The notes beneath the pieces are model-generated. The model was not told where the DNA came from and searched no databases. It saw nothing but the letters and a program-made list of their open reading frames with translations. From contig JACRBL010000023.1 in assembly GCA_016234485.1 (NCBI GenBank), positions 1 to 64,000 of the forward strand: 64,000 nt of DNA. Direction: 5' to 3'. Source of the stretch: Chloroflexota bacterium (GTDB lineage Bacteria > Chloroflexota > Anaerolineae > Anaerolineales > Villigracilaceae). Positions 50,586 to 59,224 of this stretch are shown piece by piece (the stretch's first letter is position 1; every line of letters starts with the position of its first letter). Made by a program: the position numbers and the translations under genes.

Positions 50586-53018
50586 TTATGCTCGCACCCG
50601 CTCACCCTTCGGATCCCACAACGGCGAAGCGACCACTTCCGCGGCCATCTGTTCGCCGAAGAACTCGATGGTGAGTTTCGTGCCGGGCTTGGCGTACTCG
50701 ATGGGCAGGTAGGCGTAGGCCATGCTCAGTTTCACTGAGTAGCCGTATCCGCCCGCCGCGACCCAGCCGATGATCTTGTCGCCCGCGCGGATGGGTTCCT
50801 TGCCGAGCGCGATGGTGCGGTCATCAGAGATGCTCATGCAGACCAACTTGCGGGTCAGGCCTTTTTCTTTGGCCTTGACCAGCGCGTCCTTGCCGATGAA
50901 ATCGGGCTTGTCGAGTTTCACCGCGAAGCCGAGACCCGCCTCATACGGGTTGTAGTCCGGGCTGATTTCACTGCTCCAGTAGCGATACCCTTTTTCCAGG
51001 CGCAACGTGTCAATGGCTTTGTATCCAGCGGCCACCATCCCTTCGGGTTGACCGGCTTCCCAGAGCGTGTCCCAAAGACGGAGTCCGTACTCCATGGGGG
51101 CGTAAAACTCCCAGCCGAGCTCGCCCACATAGGTCACGCGCGAAGCGAGCAGGGGCACGTCTCCGACGGTGATGCGTTTGGCCGTCATGTACGGGAAGCC
51201 CGCGTTCGAGACATCGTCCGTGGTGACCTTCTCTAAAATCTTGCGCGCCTTCGGCCCCCACAGACCGATACAGGCGTACTGCGAACCGACATCCTCGAGC
51301 GTGACCGTTCCATCGTCGGGCATTTGAAGCGAGAGCCACGACGCGTCATGCTGACCGAAGGCGGTGCCGGTGATGATCAGGAATTTTTCCTCGCTGAGGC
51401 GCGTGACGGTGAAGTCGCATTCGATTCCGCCAGTTTTGTTGAGACATTGGGTATAGACCACGTTGCCGACGGGAACGTCAATTTGATTCGCGCAGACGCG
51501 GTTGAGGAAGGTCAACGCGCCGGGGCCGCGTACTTCAAATTTGTTGAACGAGGTCTCGTCGAAGAGACCCGCGTGCTCGCGCGTCATCAGGTGTTCGTGA
51601 CCGATGGCGCGGCTCCAGTTGTGACGCGCCCAGCCGCGCGGCTCGTGACCGTGATCGGCTTTCTCCTCGTAGACGTTGTACCAGTTCGGGCGCTCCCATC
51701 CAAATTTTTCGCCGAACGAACAGCGCAGGTCGCGCAGGCGGAAGTAGGTGGGGGAGACGCGCTGTCCGCGGCGCGAGAGGCGTTCCTCGCCGGGGAAGTG
51801 AATATCGTAATACTGCGTGTACGTTTCGATGGTGCGCGCGGCGGTGTAATCGAGACTGCTGTAATTCGGGCCGAAGCGGCGCACGTCGAGTCGCCACATG
51901 TCCCATTCGGGGTTGCCATCAATGATCCATTCGGCCATGGCTTTGCCGATGCCGCCCGCGCCCGCGAGTCCATGCGCGCAGAATGCGCACGCGACCCAGA
52001 AGCCTTTGACGGATGTCGGGCCGAGCAAAAACTCGCCATCGGGCGTGAAGCCTTCGGGACCGTTGAGCAGTTTGACGATTTCCGCGTTTTCGATGGCTGG
52101 CACGCGTCGAATCGAATTTTCCATAAGCGGCGCAAAGCGATCCCAATCGGGCGCGAGCAATTGATATTTGAAATCGCGCGGGATGCCGTTCATGCCGAAC
52201 GTGGCGGGCTGGCGTTCGTATCCGCCCGTGACGAGGCCGCCCGTCTCTTCGCGCCAATAAACGAGATGATCGGGGTCGCGCAGGTTCGGGAACTTCGACG
52301 TGACGCCTTCGATCGGTTTGGTCAAAATATACAAATGCGCCATCGGGATGACGGGCAATTGCAGTCCCACCATCTTGCCGACTTCGCGCCCCCACATGCC
52401 CGAAGCGTTGACGACCACCTCGGTCTGGATCGTCCCCTGATCGGTCACCACCTCGCTGACTTTTCCGTCCTTCAAGTGGATCGCTTCCACGTTGGTGTTG
52501 ATGAAAATTTTTGCGCCGAATTTTTTCGCGCCTGCCGCGAGGGCGTTGGTGAGTCCTGTCGGGTCGATGGAACCGTCATTGGGGGTGTACGCCGCCGCGA
52601 CCACGCCCGTGATGTCCATCAGCGGGAACATGTCCTGCGCCTCTTTGGCCGAGACCAATTCCATCGGCACGCCGAACGAACGCGCTAAGCCAACAAGACG
52701 TTTGGTCTCTTCGAGGCGCTCGTGTGAGGATGCTAAACGCAGGCCGCCCACCTCACGCCAGGAGGTATCCACGCCCGTCTCGGCTTTCAACTTGCGATAC
52801 AGATCGGTGCTGTAGTGCATCATGCGCGTCAGGTTCGCGTCCGAGCGCATCTGCCCGACGAGTCCCGCCGAGTGCCACGTTGACCCCGCCGTCAGTTCGT
52901 GGCGTTCGAGGACGACAACATCTTTCCACCCCATTTGCGCCATGTGATACGCAATGCTCGCCCCGCCCACCCCGCCGCCGATGATGACGGCCTGTGCATG
53001 TTTTGGTAGTTCTGCCAT
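50586..53018 (-). CDS. FAD-dependent dimethylglycine/sarcosine dehydrogenase-like protein (copy 1)
   Basis: The 810-residue protein has an N-terminal DAO domain (AVIIGGGVGGASIAYHMAQM, residues about 10-375) and a C-terminal GcvT-type folate-binding domain (LFDETSFNKFEVRGPGALTF, ARVTYVGELGWEFYAPMEYG, KGYRYWSSEISPDYNPYEAG). This layout is used to demethylate dimethylglycine or sarcosine and pass the C1 unit to tetrahydrofolate. It is a paralog of 55078-57507. AGGAG precedes the ATG. Confidence 0.9.
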   Translation of the reverse strand: MAELPKHAQAVIIGGGVGGASIAYHMAQMGWKDVVVLERHELTAGSTWHSAGLVGQMRSDANLTRMMHYSTDLYRKLKAETGVDTSWREVGGLRLASSHERLEETKRLVGLARSFGVPMELVSAKEAQDMFPLMDITGVVAAAYTPNDGSIDPTGLTNALAAGAKKFGAKIFINTNVEAIHLKDGKVSEVVTDQGTIQTEVVVNASGMWGREVGKMVGLQLPVIPMAHLYILTKPIEGVTSKFPNLRDPDHLVYWREETGGLVTGGYERQPATFGMNGIPRDFKYQLLAPDWDRFAPLMENSIRRVPAIENAEIVKLLNGPEGFTPDGEFLLGPTSVKGFWVACAFCAHGLAGAGGIGKAMAEWIIDGNPEWDMWRLDVRRFGPNYSSLDYTAARTIETYTQYYDIHFPGEERLSRRGQRVSPTYFRLRDLRCSFGEKFGWERPNWYNVYEEKADHGHEPRGWARHNWSRAIGHEHLMTREHAGLFDETSFNKFEVRGPGALTFLNRVCANQIDVPVGNVVYTQCLNKTGGIECDFTVTRLSEEKFLIITGTAFGQHDASWLSLQMPDDGTVTLEDVGSQYACIGLWGPKARKILEKVTTDDVSNAGFPYMTAKRITVGDVPLLASRVTYVGELGWEFYAPMEYGLRLWDTLWEAGQPEGMVAAGYKAIDTLRLEKGYRYWSSEISPDYNPYEAGLGFAVKLDKPDFIGKDALVKAKEKGLTRKLVCMSISDDRTIALGKEPIRAGDKIIGWVAAGGYGYSVKLSMAYAYLPIEYAKPGTKLTIEFFGEQMAAEVVASPLWDPKGERVRA

Positions 53019-53072
53019 GATGATAGTCTCCTAGTCTGATAGTCAAATTATCTTATCGTCAGTTCCAACCCG

Positions 53073-53175
53073 CAATCCCGAAGGGATGACATAGCGCTCG
53101 ATCAATGACACCCCTTTGGGGTTGGTAGCAATTGCGATCTGTGTTCTACAATTGTTACATCCCTTTGGGATTGGG
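53073..53175. repeat. Palindromic repeat family B, copy 2
   Basis: CAATCCCGAAGGGATGACATA, then CACCCCTTTGGGGTTGG and CATCCCTTTGGGATTGG, with AATTGCGATCTG between, as at 54945 and 41735. Confidence 0.8.
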
Positions 53176-53228
53176 TTGCACAAGAAATTAGAAAGGTATT
53201 ACCTTGAGGCAATACCTTTGAGGTTGAA

Positions 53229-54038
53229 TCACTTTTGCCAGATGGAATCTGGTCGCGCCATTTGCGCCACAATATCAAACGAGGAAATCATGCCGAGAGG
53301 GAAGGCTTCGGGGTTTTTGTCGTCCACTACGACGAGGCGGTGATAATGGTTTTGGATCATCTTGTCGGCAGCGGCGCGCAGGCTGGCGTGGATGTCAATC
53401 GTCAAGGCGGGGTGCATTACGTCGCTGACGGTCATGGTCTCGTCAATGCCATTTTGGATGAAGGAGAGCAGGCCGCGTCCGCTGACGACGCCGAGCGGCT
53501 TGCCCTGCGCGTTTACCACGAGGACGGAGCGCCAGCCGGCCTGCGTGATGGTGCGCGCGGCGGAGCGGATGGGCGTCTGGTCGCGGCAGACGAGAATCGC
53601 GTCCGACATGACATCGCCCACCACTTCGCGCCGCGGCTTCTCGTCACGCGCGAGCGAGGCGACAAAGTCTGAGATGGAGATCACGCCCACGGGCTGTCCA
53701 TTTTCGGTGACGAGCAGTCGGCTGATTTGCTTGTCCAGCAGGACGCGCACGGCCTCGGCGAGGGTCAGATTCGCTTCGACGGACACGGGCGGCGCGGACA
53801 TCAGGTCGGCCGCGGTTAATCTACGCATAATGGTGAGAGATTCGGGGTCGGAGGAAAGCCATTCGCCAGCCAGCAGGTCGGTGTCGGAGATGACGCCGAG
53901 GTAACGCCCGTCGCGGTCGCTGACGACGAGCGCGTGAACGTGATGTTGATCTAATAGCACGGCAACCTGCCCCAGGGTGGCGCTGGGACGGCAGGTGATC
54001 AAGCCGCGGTGCATGAGGTCACGGACGAGGTGGGTCAT
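53229..54038 (-). CDS. Protein with four CBS domains
   Basis: The 269-residue protein is made of two Bateman modules: residues 1-130 (DLMHRGLITCRPSATLGQVA and DLMSAPPVSVEANLTLAEAV) and 135-265 (DVMSDAILVCRDQTPIRSAA and DVMHPALTIDIHASLRAAAD). CBS pairs sense adenine nucleotides or SAM. With no fused enzyme, it may act as a separate regulatory subunit. It is divergent from the DeoR-type gene. Confidence 0.93.
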   Translation of the reverse strand: MTHLVRDLMHRGLITCRPSATLGQVAVLLDQHHVHALVVSDRDGRYLGVISDTDLLAGEWLSSDPESLTIMRRLTAADLMSAPPVSVEANLTLAEAVRVLLDKQISRLLVTENGQPVGVISISDFVASLARDEKPRREVVGDVMSDAILVCRDQTPIRSAARTITQAGWRSVLVVNAQGKPLGVVSGRGLLSFIQNGIDETMTVSDVMHPALTIDIHASLRAAADKMIQNHYHRLVVVDDKNPEAFPLGMISSFDIVAQMARPDSIWQK

Positions 54039-54072
54039 GGCAATGCCCGCATTATACTAAAAAGACAAAATC

Positions 54073-54101
54073 TTGCAAAGTTCATCACATTCTTATATAA
54101 T
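54073..54101 (+). promoter_or_regulatory. Promoter of the DeoR-type gene
   Basis: TTGCAA (54073-54078) and a perfect -10 TATAAT (54096-54101) with a 17-bp spacer. Confidence 0.8.
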
Positions 54102-54147
54102 GTTCGAGCAAAAGGTTGCATTTTCCGTCATTGGATTCGAGAGGCTC

Positions 54148-54939
54148 ATGGGCAAACCCCTTATCCCGGCACAGAGGCGAGAACGAATTCAGGAATTTTT
54201 GACGATCCACCAGATCGCCCGTATTGGCGACCTTTGCGCGCTACTCGAAACCTCCGAGGCGACTATTCGCCGCGACCTTGAACGTTTGGAGGCGGACGGC
54301 GTTCTCGAGCGGACTCACGGGGGGGCGATTCTCAACCAGCGATTGACATCGGAACCCGAATATTTACATCGTGTTCAAAAGTATCCCGACGAGAAAAAAT
54401 TGATCGGCGCGCTGGCCGCCTCGTTGGTCGAAGATGGGGACATCGTGTTCATTGATAGCGGAACTACAACGACGCAAGTGTTGCTCAATATCCGCGCCAA
54501 CCCCACTGTAACTGTTTTTACGAATAATGTGAACGCGTCGTTGGAACTCGGCGACGCGGGATTTTCGCATCATCTTCTTGGAGGCGAATACCAGCCGCGT
54601 TCGAAATCCACGGCGGGACGTTTCGCCCTCGAGAACCTGCGTCAAGTCTACGCGGACAAGGCCATCATCGGCGTGGACGGGATCAGCCTGAAACATGGTT
54701 GCACTGTCCCGACCAATGTGGAGGCGGAAGTGATCCGCATGATGATCGAACGCACAAAGGGGAAAGTGATCGTGGCGGCGGATCATAGCAAATGGGGTGT
54801 GGTATCCAATTTCCAAATCGCTTCGATTGATGAAGTGGATATTCTCGTCACGGATGAGAAATTTAGCGCGTCGGCGATTGAAGATTTGTCCTTGCATTCG
54901 GTGAAGGTTTTGGTCGCGAAAGCCGATGTGAGCAAGTAG
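54148..54939 (+). CDS. DeoR/GlpR-family transcriptional regulator
   Basis: I choose ATG 54148 (GAGAGG site), giving 263 residues. A DeoR winged HTH (AQRRERIQEFLTIHQIARIG, TSEATIRRDLERLEADGVL, HGGAI) precedes the sugar-phosphate-sensing DeoRC domain with DGDIVFIDSGTTTTQVLLNI and GVDGISLKHGCTVP. Such regulators respond to phosphorylated sugars or glycerol-3-phosphate. It probably controls the catabolic genes on either side. Confidence 0.93.
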   Translation: MGKPLIPAQRRERIQEFLTIHQIARIGDLCALLETSEATIRRDLERLEADGVLERTHGGAILNQRLTSEPEYLHRVQKYPDEKKLIGALAASLVEDGDIVFIDSGTTTTQVLLNIRANPTVTVFTNNVNASLELGDAGFSHHLLGGEYQPRSKSTAGRFALENLRQVYADKAIIGVDGISLKHGCTVPTNVEAEVIRMMIERTKGKVIVAADHSKWGVVSNFQIASIDEVDILVTDEKFSASAIEDLSLHSVKVLVAKADVSK

Positions 54940-54944
54940 TCACC

Positions 54945-55013
54945 TCAATCCCGAAGGGATGGCAGTAGCGATGGTATTTGACGGACGCGAAGCATGCCAC
55001 CCCTTCGGGGTTG
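54945..55013. repeat. Palindromic repeat family B, copy 3
   Basis: TCAATCCCGAAGGGATGGC at the left and CCACCCCTTCGGGGTTG at the right enclose AGTAGCGATGGTATTTGACG. Confidence 0.85.
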
Positions 55014-55077
55014 TGGAAAACAATTGCGAATTGTTCAAATCTGTTTGAAACACAACAACGAAAAGGATGAAGCATAC

Positions 55078-57507
55078 ATGAAAGATCAAGCAGAGATCGT
55101 AATCATCGGCGGAGGGATTGTCGGTGCGCAGGTCGCGTATCACCTTGCGAAGATGGGCAAGAAGGATGTCGTTCTCGTGGAAAAAGGCGAGATTGCCAGC
55201 GGCGAGTCGTCACACGCGGCGGGACTGGTGACGCAGTTCGCCACGTCGCAGACCATGCTCAAGTTCCGCATGTACAGCATCGAGTTGTACAGCGAGTTGG
55301 GATTGTTCGATCATGTTGGCAGTCTGCGCGTCGCTTCGACGAAGGAGTCTCTCAAGGATTTGGAGCGAAGTGTCAGCCGCGCGAAAGCGCTGGGACTCGA
55401 GTGCGAGGTCATCGGGCGGGACGAGGCGGTGAAGCACATGCCGCAGATCACGGACAAGGAACTCTACGGCGCGATCTATTTGCCGCGCGATGGTCAACTC
55501 GATCCGTATTCCGCCACGACGGGCATGGTTAAATTCGCGAAGGAGTTGGGAGTCACCATCTACACCAACACGCGCGTCACGGGCATCAAACTTTCCCCGA
55601 AGGGAGAGGTCCGCGAGGTGGTGACCGATAAAGGGTCGATTCGATGCGAGCTGGTCGTCAACGCCGCGGGGATGTGGGCGCCGCGCATCGCCGCGATGGC
55701 GGGTCTGCATTTCCCGACCACGCCTATTGACCATCAGCACATCGCGTTGAAGGCTGTGCCAGGCCACGAATTTAATTCCAAGACACCGTGCCTGCGCGAC
55801 CCAGAAAATTTGGTGTACATGCGACAGGAGCAGGGCGGGCTGGTGATCGGCGGTTACGAGGGCAACCCGCTCGAACGTTGGATTGACGGCGCACCGTGGG
55901 AACATGGCGGTCGGACGTTGCCCTCGGACATGGATCGCTTCGAACCCCTGCTGGAGGGCGCGATCCGTCGCCTGCCGTTCCTGGATCAGGCGGGCATCAT
56001 CACGCTTGTCTGTCACCCTGGCGCGTACACGCCCGATTGCCAACCCGTGCTGGGACAAATGGCGGGCGTGCGCGGCATGTGGATGGCGGCGGGATTTTCG
56101 CTCAACGGTTACGGCGGCGCGGGCGGCGTTGGAAAATTATTAGCCGAGTGGATCATCGGCGGCGAACCGACGATGGATGTGTACGCGTACAAGGCGACGC
56201 GTTTTGGCAATTATTACGCCAATCCCAAATACGCCGCCCAGCGGACGCGCGAGTGCGTGAAGTATTACTACCGCCTGCGCTTCCCTCACGACGAATTCGA
56301 GTGGGCGCGCCCGCATCGCATCAGTCCGGTCTATCATCGCCAGTTGGAGATGGGCGCGGTCTTCGGCGAGAAATTTGGCTGGGAGCGCGTGAATTATTAC
56401 GACCCCAACAAACCGTCGCGTCGCATGGGCGAGGATCAGCGCAACTGGGGCGGCTGGGTCAAGCCGCCGTACTTTGATCGTCTCGAAAAAGAACACGTCG
56501 CCACGCGCGAACGCGTCTGTCTTTATGATTTGACTCCGTTCAGCAAAATCGAAGTGACTGGCGCGGGCGCGTTGGCATTGTTGAATCGCGTCGCGGTCAG
56601 CAAGATGGACAAACCCATCGGCTCCGCGACCTACACTCAGTTCTGCAACACGAATGGCGGCGTGGAGGCGGACGTGACCGTGACGCGTCTCGGCGCGGAC
56701 AAGTTCTGGGTCATCACGGGCGCGGCCTTCATCGGCAACGACAAGTCGTGGCTCGAAATGCACGTGGAAGAAAACGATGGAGAAGTCAGCATCCGCGACG
56801 TTTCGGAAGAGTGGGCGTGCCTTCCCATTTGGGGACCTCGCGCCCGCGACTTGTTGATGAAAGTGACGAGCGATGATGTCTCGAATGAAGCGCATCCGTA
56901 TTTAATGACGAAGCAAATTTCCATCAACGGCGCGAAGGTCTACGCCCAGCGCGTCAGTTACGCGGGCGAACTGGGATGGGAGTTGTATGTCCCATACAAT
57001 CGCGCCACGATGGTCTGGGACATGTTGCTCGAAGCAGGCAAGGAATTTGGAATCGAAGTCGGCGGCTACAAAGTGTTGGACGCGCTCCGTCTCGAAAAAG
57101 GCTATCGCTACTATACCGCCGACGTGACCCAACTCGAAACGCCCTACGAAGGCGGTCTCGGCTTCTGCGTGGACTTGAACAAGAAAGACTTCATCGGCAA
57201 GGCCGCGCTGGTCAAACAGAAGGCCGAAGGAATCAAACGCAAACTCTGCACGCTGACCGTGGACGGAAACGAGTTCACGCAAATCTACGGTGGCGAGGCC
57301 ATCTACCACGAAGGCAAAGTCCTCACCCGCGTCCGTAGCGGCGGATGGGGATATACTGTGAAGAAGAATATCTTCTACGCGTATCTTCCCGTGGAATTGG
57401 CGAAAGTCGGCAACCGCTTTGAGGCAGAACTCATCGAAGGAAGGAAGATGGTCGAGGTAGCGCCGATGGTGTTGTTTGATGCGAGAGGTGAGCGCCTTCG
57501 CTCTTAA
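55078..57507 (+). CDS. FAD-dependent dimethylglycine/sarcosine dehydrogenase-like protein (copy 2)
   Basis: ATG 55078 follows AAAAGGATG and gives 809 residues; upstream in-frame DNA is repeat. DAO domain: IVIIGGGIVGAQVAYHLAKM; GcvT domain: LYDLTPFSKIEVTGAGALAL and VSYAGELGWELYVPYN, KGYRYYTADVTQLETPYEGG. It is the same length and layout as copy 1 but clearly diverged, which suggests different substrates (for example dimethylglycine and sarcosine). It heads the plus-strand part of the island. Confidence 0.9.
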   Translation: MKDQAEIVIIGGGIVGAQVAYHLAKMGKKDVVLVEKGEIASGESSHAAGLVTQFATSQTMLKFRMYSIELYSELGLFDHVGSLRVASTKESLKDLERSVSRAKALGLECEVIGRDEAVKHMPQITDKELYGAIYLPRDGQLDPYSATTGMVKFAKELGVTIYTNTRVTGIKLSPKGEVREVVTDKGSIRCELVVNAAGMWAPRIAAMAGLHFPTTPIDHQHIALKAVPGHEFNSKTPCLRDPENLVYMRQEQGGLVIGGYEGNPLERWIDGAPWEHGGRTLPSDMDRFEPLLEGAIRRLPFLDQAGIITLVCHPGAYTPDCQPVLGQMAGVRGMWMAAGFSLNGYGGAGGVGKLLAEWIIGGEPTMDVYAYKATRFGNYYANPKYAAQRTRECVKYYYRLRFPHDEFEWARPHRISPVYHRQLEMGAVFGEKFGWERVNYYDPNKPSRRMGEDQRNWGGWVKPPYFDRLEKEHVATRERVCLYDLTPFSKIEVTGAGALALLNRVAVSKMDKPIGSATYTQFCNTNGGVEADVTVTRLGADKFWVITGAAFIGNDKSWLEMHVEENDGEVSIRDVSEEWACLPIWGPRARDLLMKVTSDDVSNEAHPYLMTKQISINGAKVYAQRVSYAGELGWELYVPYNRATMVWDMLLEAGKEFGIEVGGYKVLDALRLEKGYRYYTADVTQLETPYEGGLGFCVDLNKKDFIGKAALVKQKAEGIKRKLCTLTVDGNEFTQIYGGEAIYHEGKVLTRVRSGGWGYTVKKNIFYAYLPVELAKVGNRFEAELIEGRKMVEVAPMVLFDARGERLRS

Positions 57508-57528
57508 AAAATGAATCGCAGTAAACTC

Positions 57529-57574
57529 GTCCTTCGACTACGCCGCCGAAAAGCACGGCGGCTCCGCTCAGGAC
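57529..57574. repeat. Short palindromic repeat family F
   Basis: GTCCTTCGAC at the left and GCTCAGGAC at the right, with CGCCG/CGGCG inside. The same ends (GTCCTTCGAC, CCAGGAC) bound the insert in the L10 leader at 2884-2951. Confidence 0.6.
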
Positions 57575-57601
57575 TGTGAGACTATCAGACTATGAGACTA
57601 C

Positions 57602-58657
57602 ATGACTGATTACATCGGCTTCGGCATGTTAACCCCCGTGACCATTATGACAGTGGATCGTTTCCCGCGTCACAATACGGGAGCAATGGTCAAGGAAATC
57701 AAAGAATTCGTCTTCGACGACGCGGCCATCATCGCGTGTTGCCTCGCGCAGTGGGGCGTGGACGCGGGCATGATCGGCACGGCGCTCGGCAACGATCCGC
57801 GCGGACATCGGCTGGCGTTGGATCTCAAACAGCGCGGCATCCAGGGCGATGTCCGCTTTACGAACGCGTACGAGACTCCCATCGAAGTGGACGTGTCTGA
57901 CCGACGCGGGGCGCGCACCTACTTCTGGCAGCGGACTCCCGAAATGCTCGCCACCCTCGACACGGCGGACTTGTCCATGATCGAGGGAGCGCGTCTTATG
58001 TACGTGGATTGGTACGACGGCGAGAGTCACATCACGCGCGCCATGAAAGAGGCGAACCGTTTGGGCGTGCCAGTGTTCTTAAACCTGGAATATGGTCACA
58101 AGGACATCCATCTGCTCAAGCGATACGCGAAGCACACCACCATCTGTCAGGCCGTGACGGATGCGGCGCAACTCGGCAAGAACCGCGGCTTGATGATGAC
58201 GGCGCGCAAACTCCTGAACGCGGGCATCGAGATCGCGGTCGTGACGATGGCAAAGGAAGGCTGTCTCGTGGCGCAAGGCGACCAAGCCGTCCGCATCTTC
58301 GCGCCGAAGGTCAAGGCCGTGGATGCCTGCGGCGCGGGCGCGACCTTCTCTTCGGGCTTCGCGTACGGATTCCTGCAAGGCTGGGATATGGAACGCTCCG
58401 CCCGCTTCGCCACCGCGGCCGCCTCGCTCAAGGTCACGCGCGCAGGGCTGGACATGTTCCCGCTCGAAGAGATCCAGTCGCTGGCCGCGAAGCTGCGCGT
58501 GGAATATCTCGCCTTCCGCGATAACCAGTTTGTCAAGATCGGAAAGATCATCGCCTTCCAACAAAAAAATCTGGAGCGCAAGACACGTCACCTCGCGCAC
58601 AGGATTGCCGCTTCGCCATTGATCCCAAAGAAGAAACCGCAGGAGAAGAAGAAGTAA
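57602..58657 (+). CDS. PfkB-like sugar kinase family protein lacking the catalytic Asp
   Basis: The 351-residue protein has the ribokinase fold: GMIGTALGNDPRGHRLALDL, GARTYFWQR, AVVTMAKEGCLVAQGD and the C-terminal signature VDACGAGATFSSGFAYGFL. In active PfkB kinases this reads GAGD, where Asp is the catalytic base; here Ala247 (GCG) replaces it. The anion-hole glycines remain. The protein may be inactive, use another base, or serve as a sugar sensor. The Lys-rich tail resembles that of the 49489 protein. Confidence 0.85.
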   Translation: MTDYIGFGMLTPVTIMTVDRFPRHNTGAMVKEIKEFVFDDAAIIACCLAQWGVDAGMIGTALGNDPRGHRLALDLKQRGIQGDVRFTNAYETPIEVDVSDRRGARTYFWQRTPEMLATLDTADLSMIEGARLMYVDWYDGESHITRAMKEANRLGVPVFLNLEYGHKDIHLLKRYAKHTTICQAVTDAAQLGKNRGLMMTARKLLNAGIEIAVVTMAKEGCLVAQGDQAVRIFAPKVKAVDACGAGATFSSGFAYGFLQGWDMERSARFATAAASLKVTRAGLDMFPLEEIQSLAAKLRVEYLAFRDNQFVKIGKIIAFQQKNLERKTRHLAHRIAASPLIPKKKPQEKKK

Positions 58658-58666
58658 ATGGTAATT

Positions 58667-58790
58667 CGTCATTGCGAGGATGCGTTTTTCCCGACGAAGC
58701 AATCTCCTGGTCGTGCGCGGGGATTGCTTCGGGCATGGTCTCGATACGGCGGAAGAACACCGCCTACTCGACCAGCCCTCGCAATGACGG
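58667..58790. repeat. Palindromic repeat family A, copy 6, with nested element
   Basis: Ends CGTCATTGCGAGG and CCTCGCAATGACGG. A second palindrome GGTCTCGATACGG...CTACTCGACC (58737-58774) is inserted in the right arm; its ends also occur inside the L10-leader insert (GGTCTCGGTACG, CTACTCGACC). Confidence 0.85.
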
Positions 58791-58808
58791 GATGTGAGTG
58801 ATTTTGAA

Positions 58809-59174
58809 ATGGAAACAATCACATTTGACCTCTCATGGCTTTGCATGGTAATTCCACTTGGAATAATTGTTGTGGCTGCCATTTTAGGTACGCGTTCAAG
58901 ACTGCGATATGCAAGTCAAATTCGCGAAGCTCTAGCCAGAGGCGCATTTAAAGAATTGAATGCACCTGAAATGAAGTCTCGAATTCGCCGCTTGGCTGTT
59001 GTTGCGCTGATTGGCGCAATTGGAATGTGTTTGTCTTTTGCTTTTGTTGTATTGCAACAGATAAGTGGAGTCAATGCGTTTTTTGACCTTATCGTTGCAG
59101 TTGGACTAGTATTTGGCATTGTTGCTTCTATAACAGGTCTCATGATGCGTAGAGAGATTGACAAGCGGCTATAA
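58809..59174 (+). CDS. Small membrane protein, unknown
   Basis: Starting at ATG 58809 the protein has 121 residues with three hydrophobic segments (MVIPLGIIVVAAILG, VVALIGAIGMCLSFAFVV, LIVAVGLVFGIVASITGLMM) and a basic loop SQIREALARGAFKELNAPEM. A GTG at 58794 is an alternative start. Codon use is more AT-rich than the neighbours, which may mean recent acquisition. I do not recognise a family. Confidence 0.55.
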   Translation: METITFDLSWLCMVIPLGIIVVAAILGTRSRLRYASQIREALARGAFKELNAPEMKSRIRRLAVVALIGAIGMCLSFAFVVLQQISGVNAFFDLIVAVGLVFGIVASITGLMMRREIDKRL

Positions 59175-59224
59175 CTAACGCCCCTATGCCTCAAACAATT
59201 ATTGTTACCAGAAAAGGAACCCAA

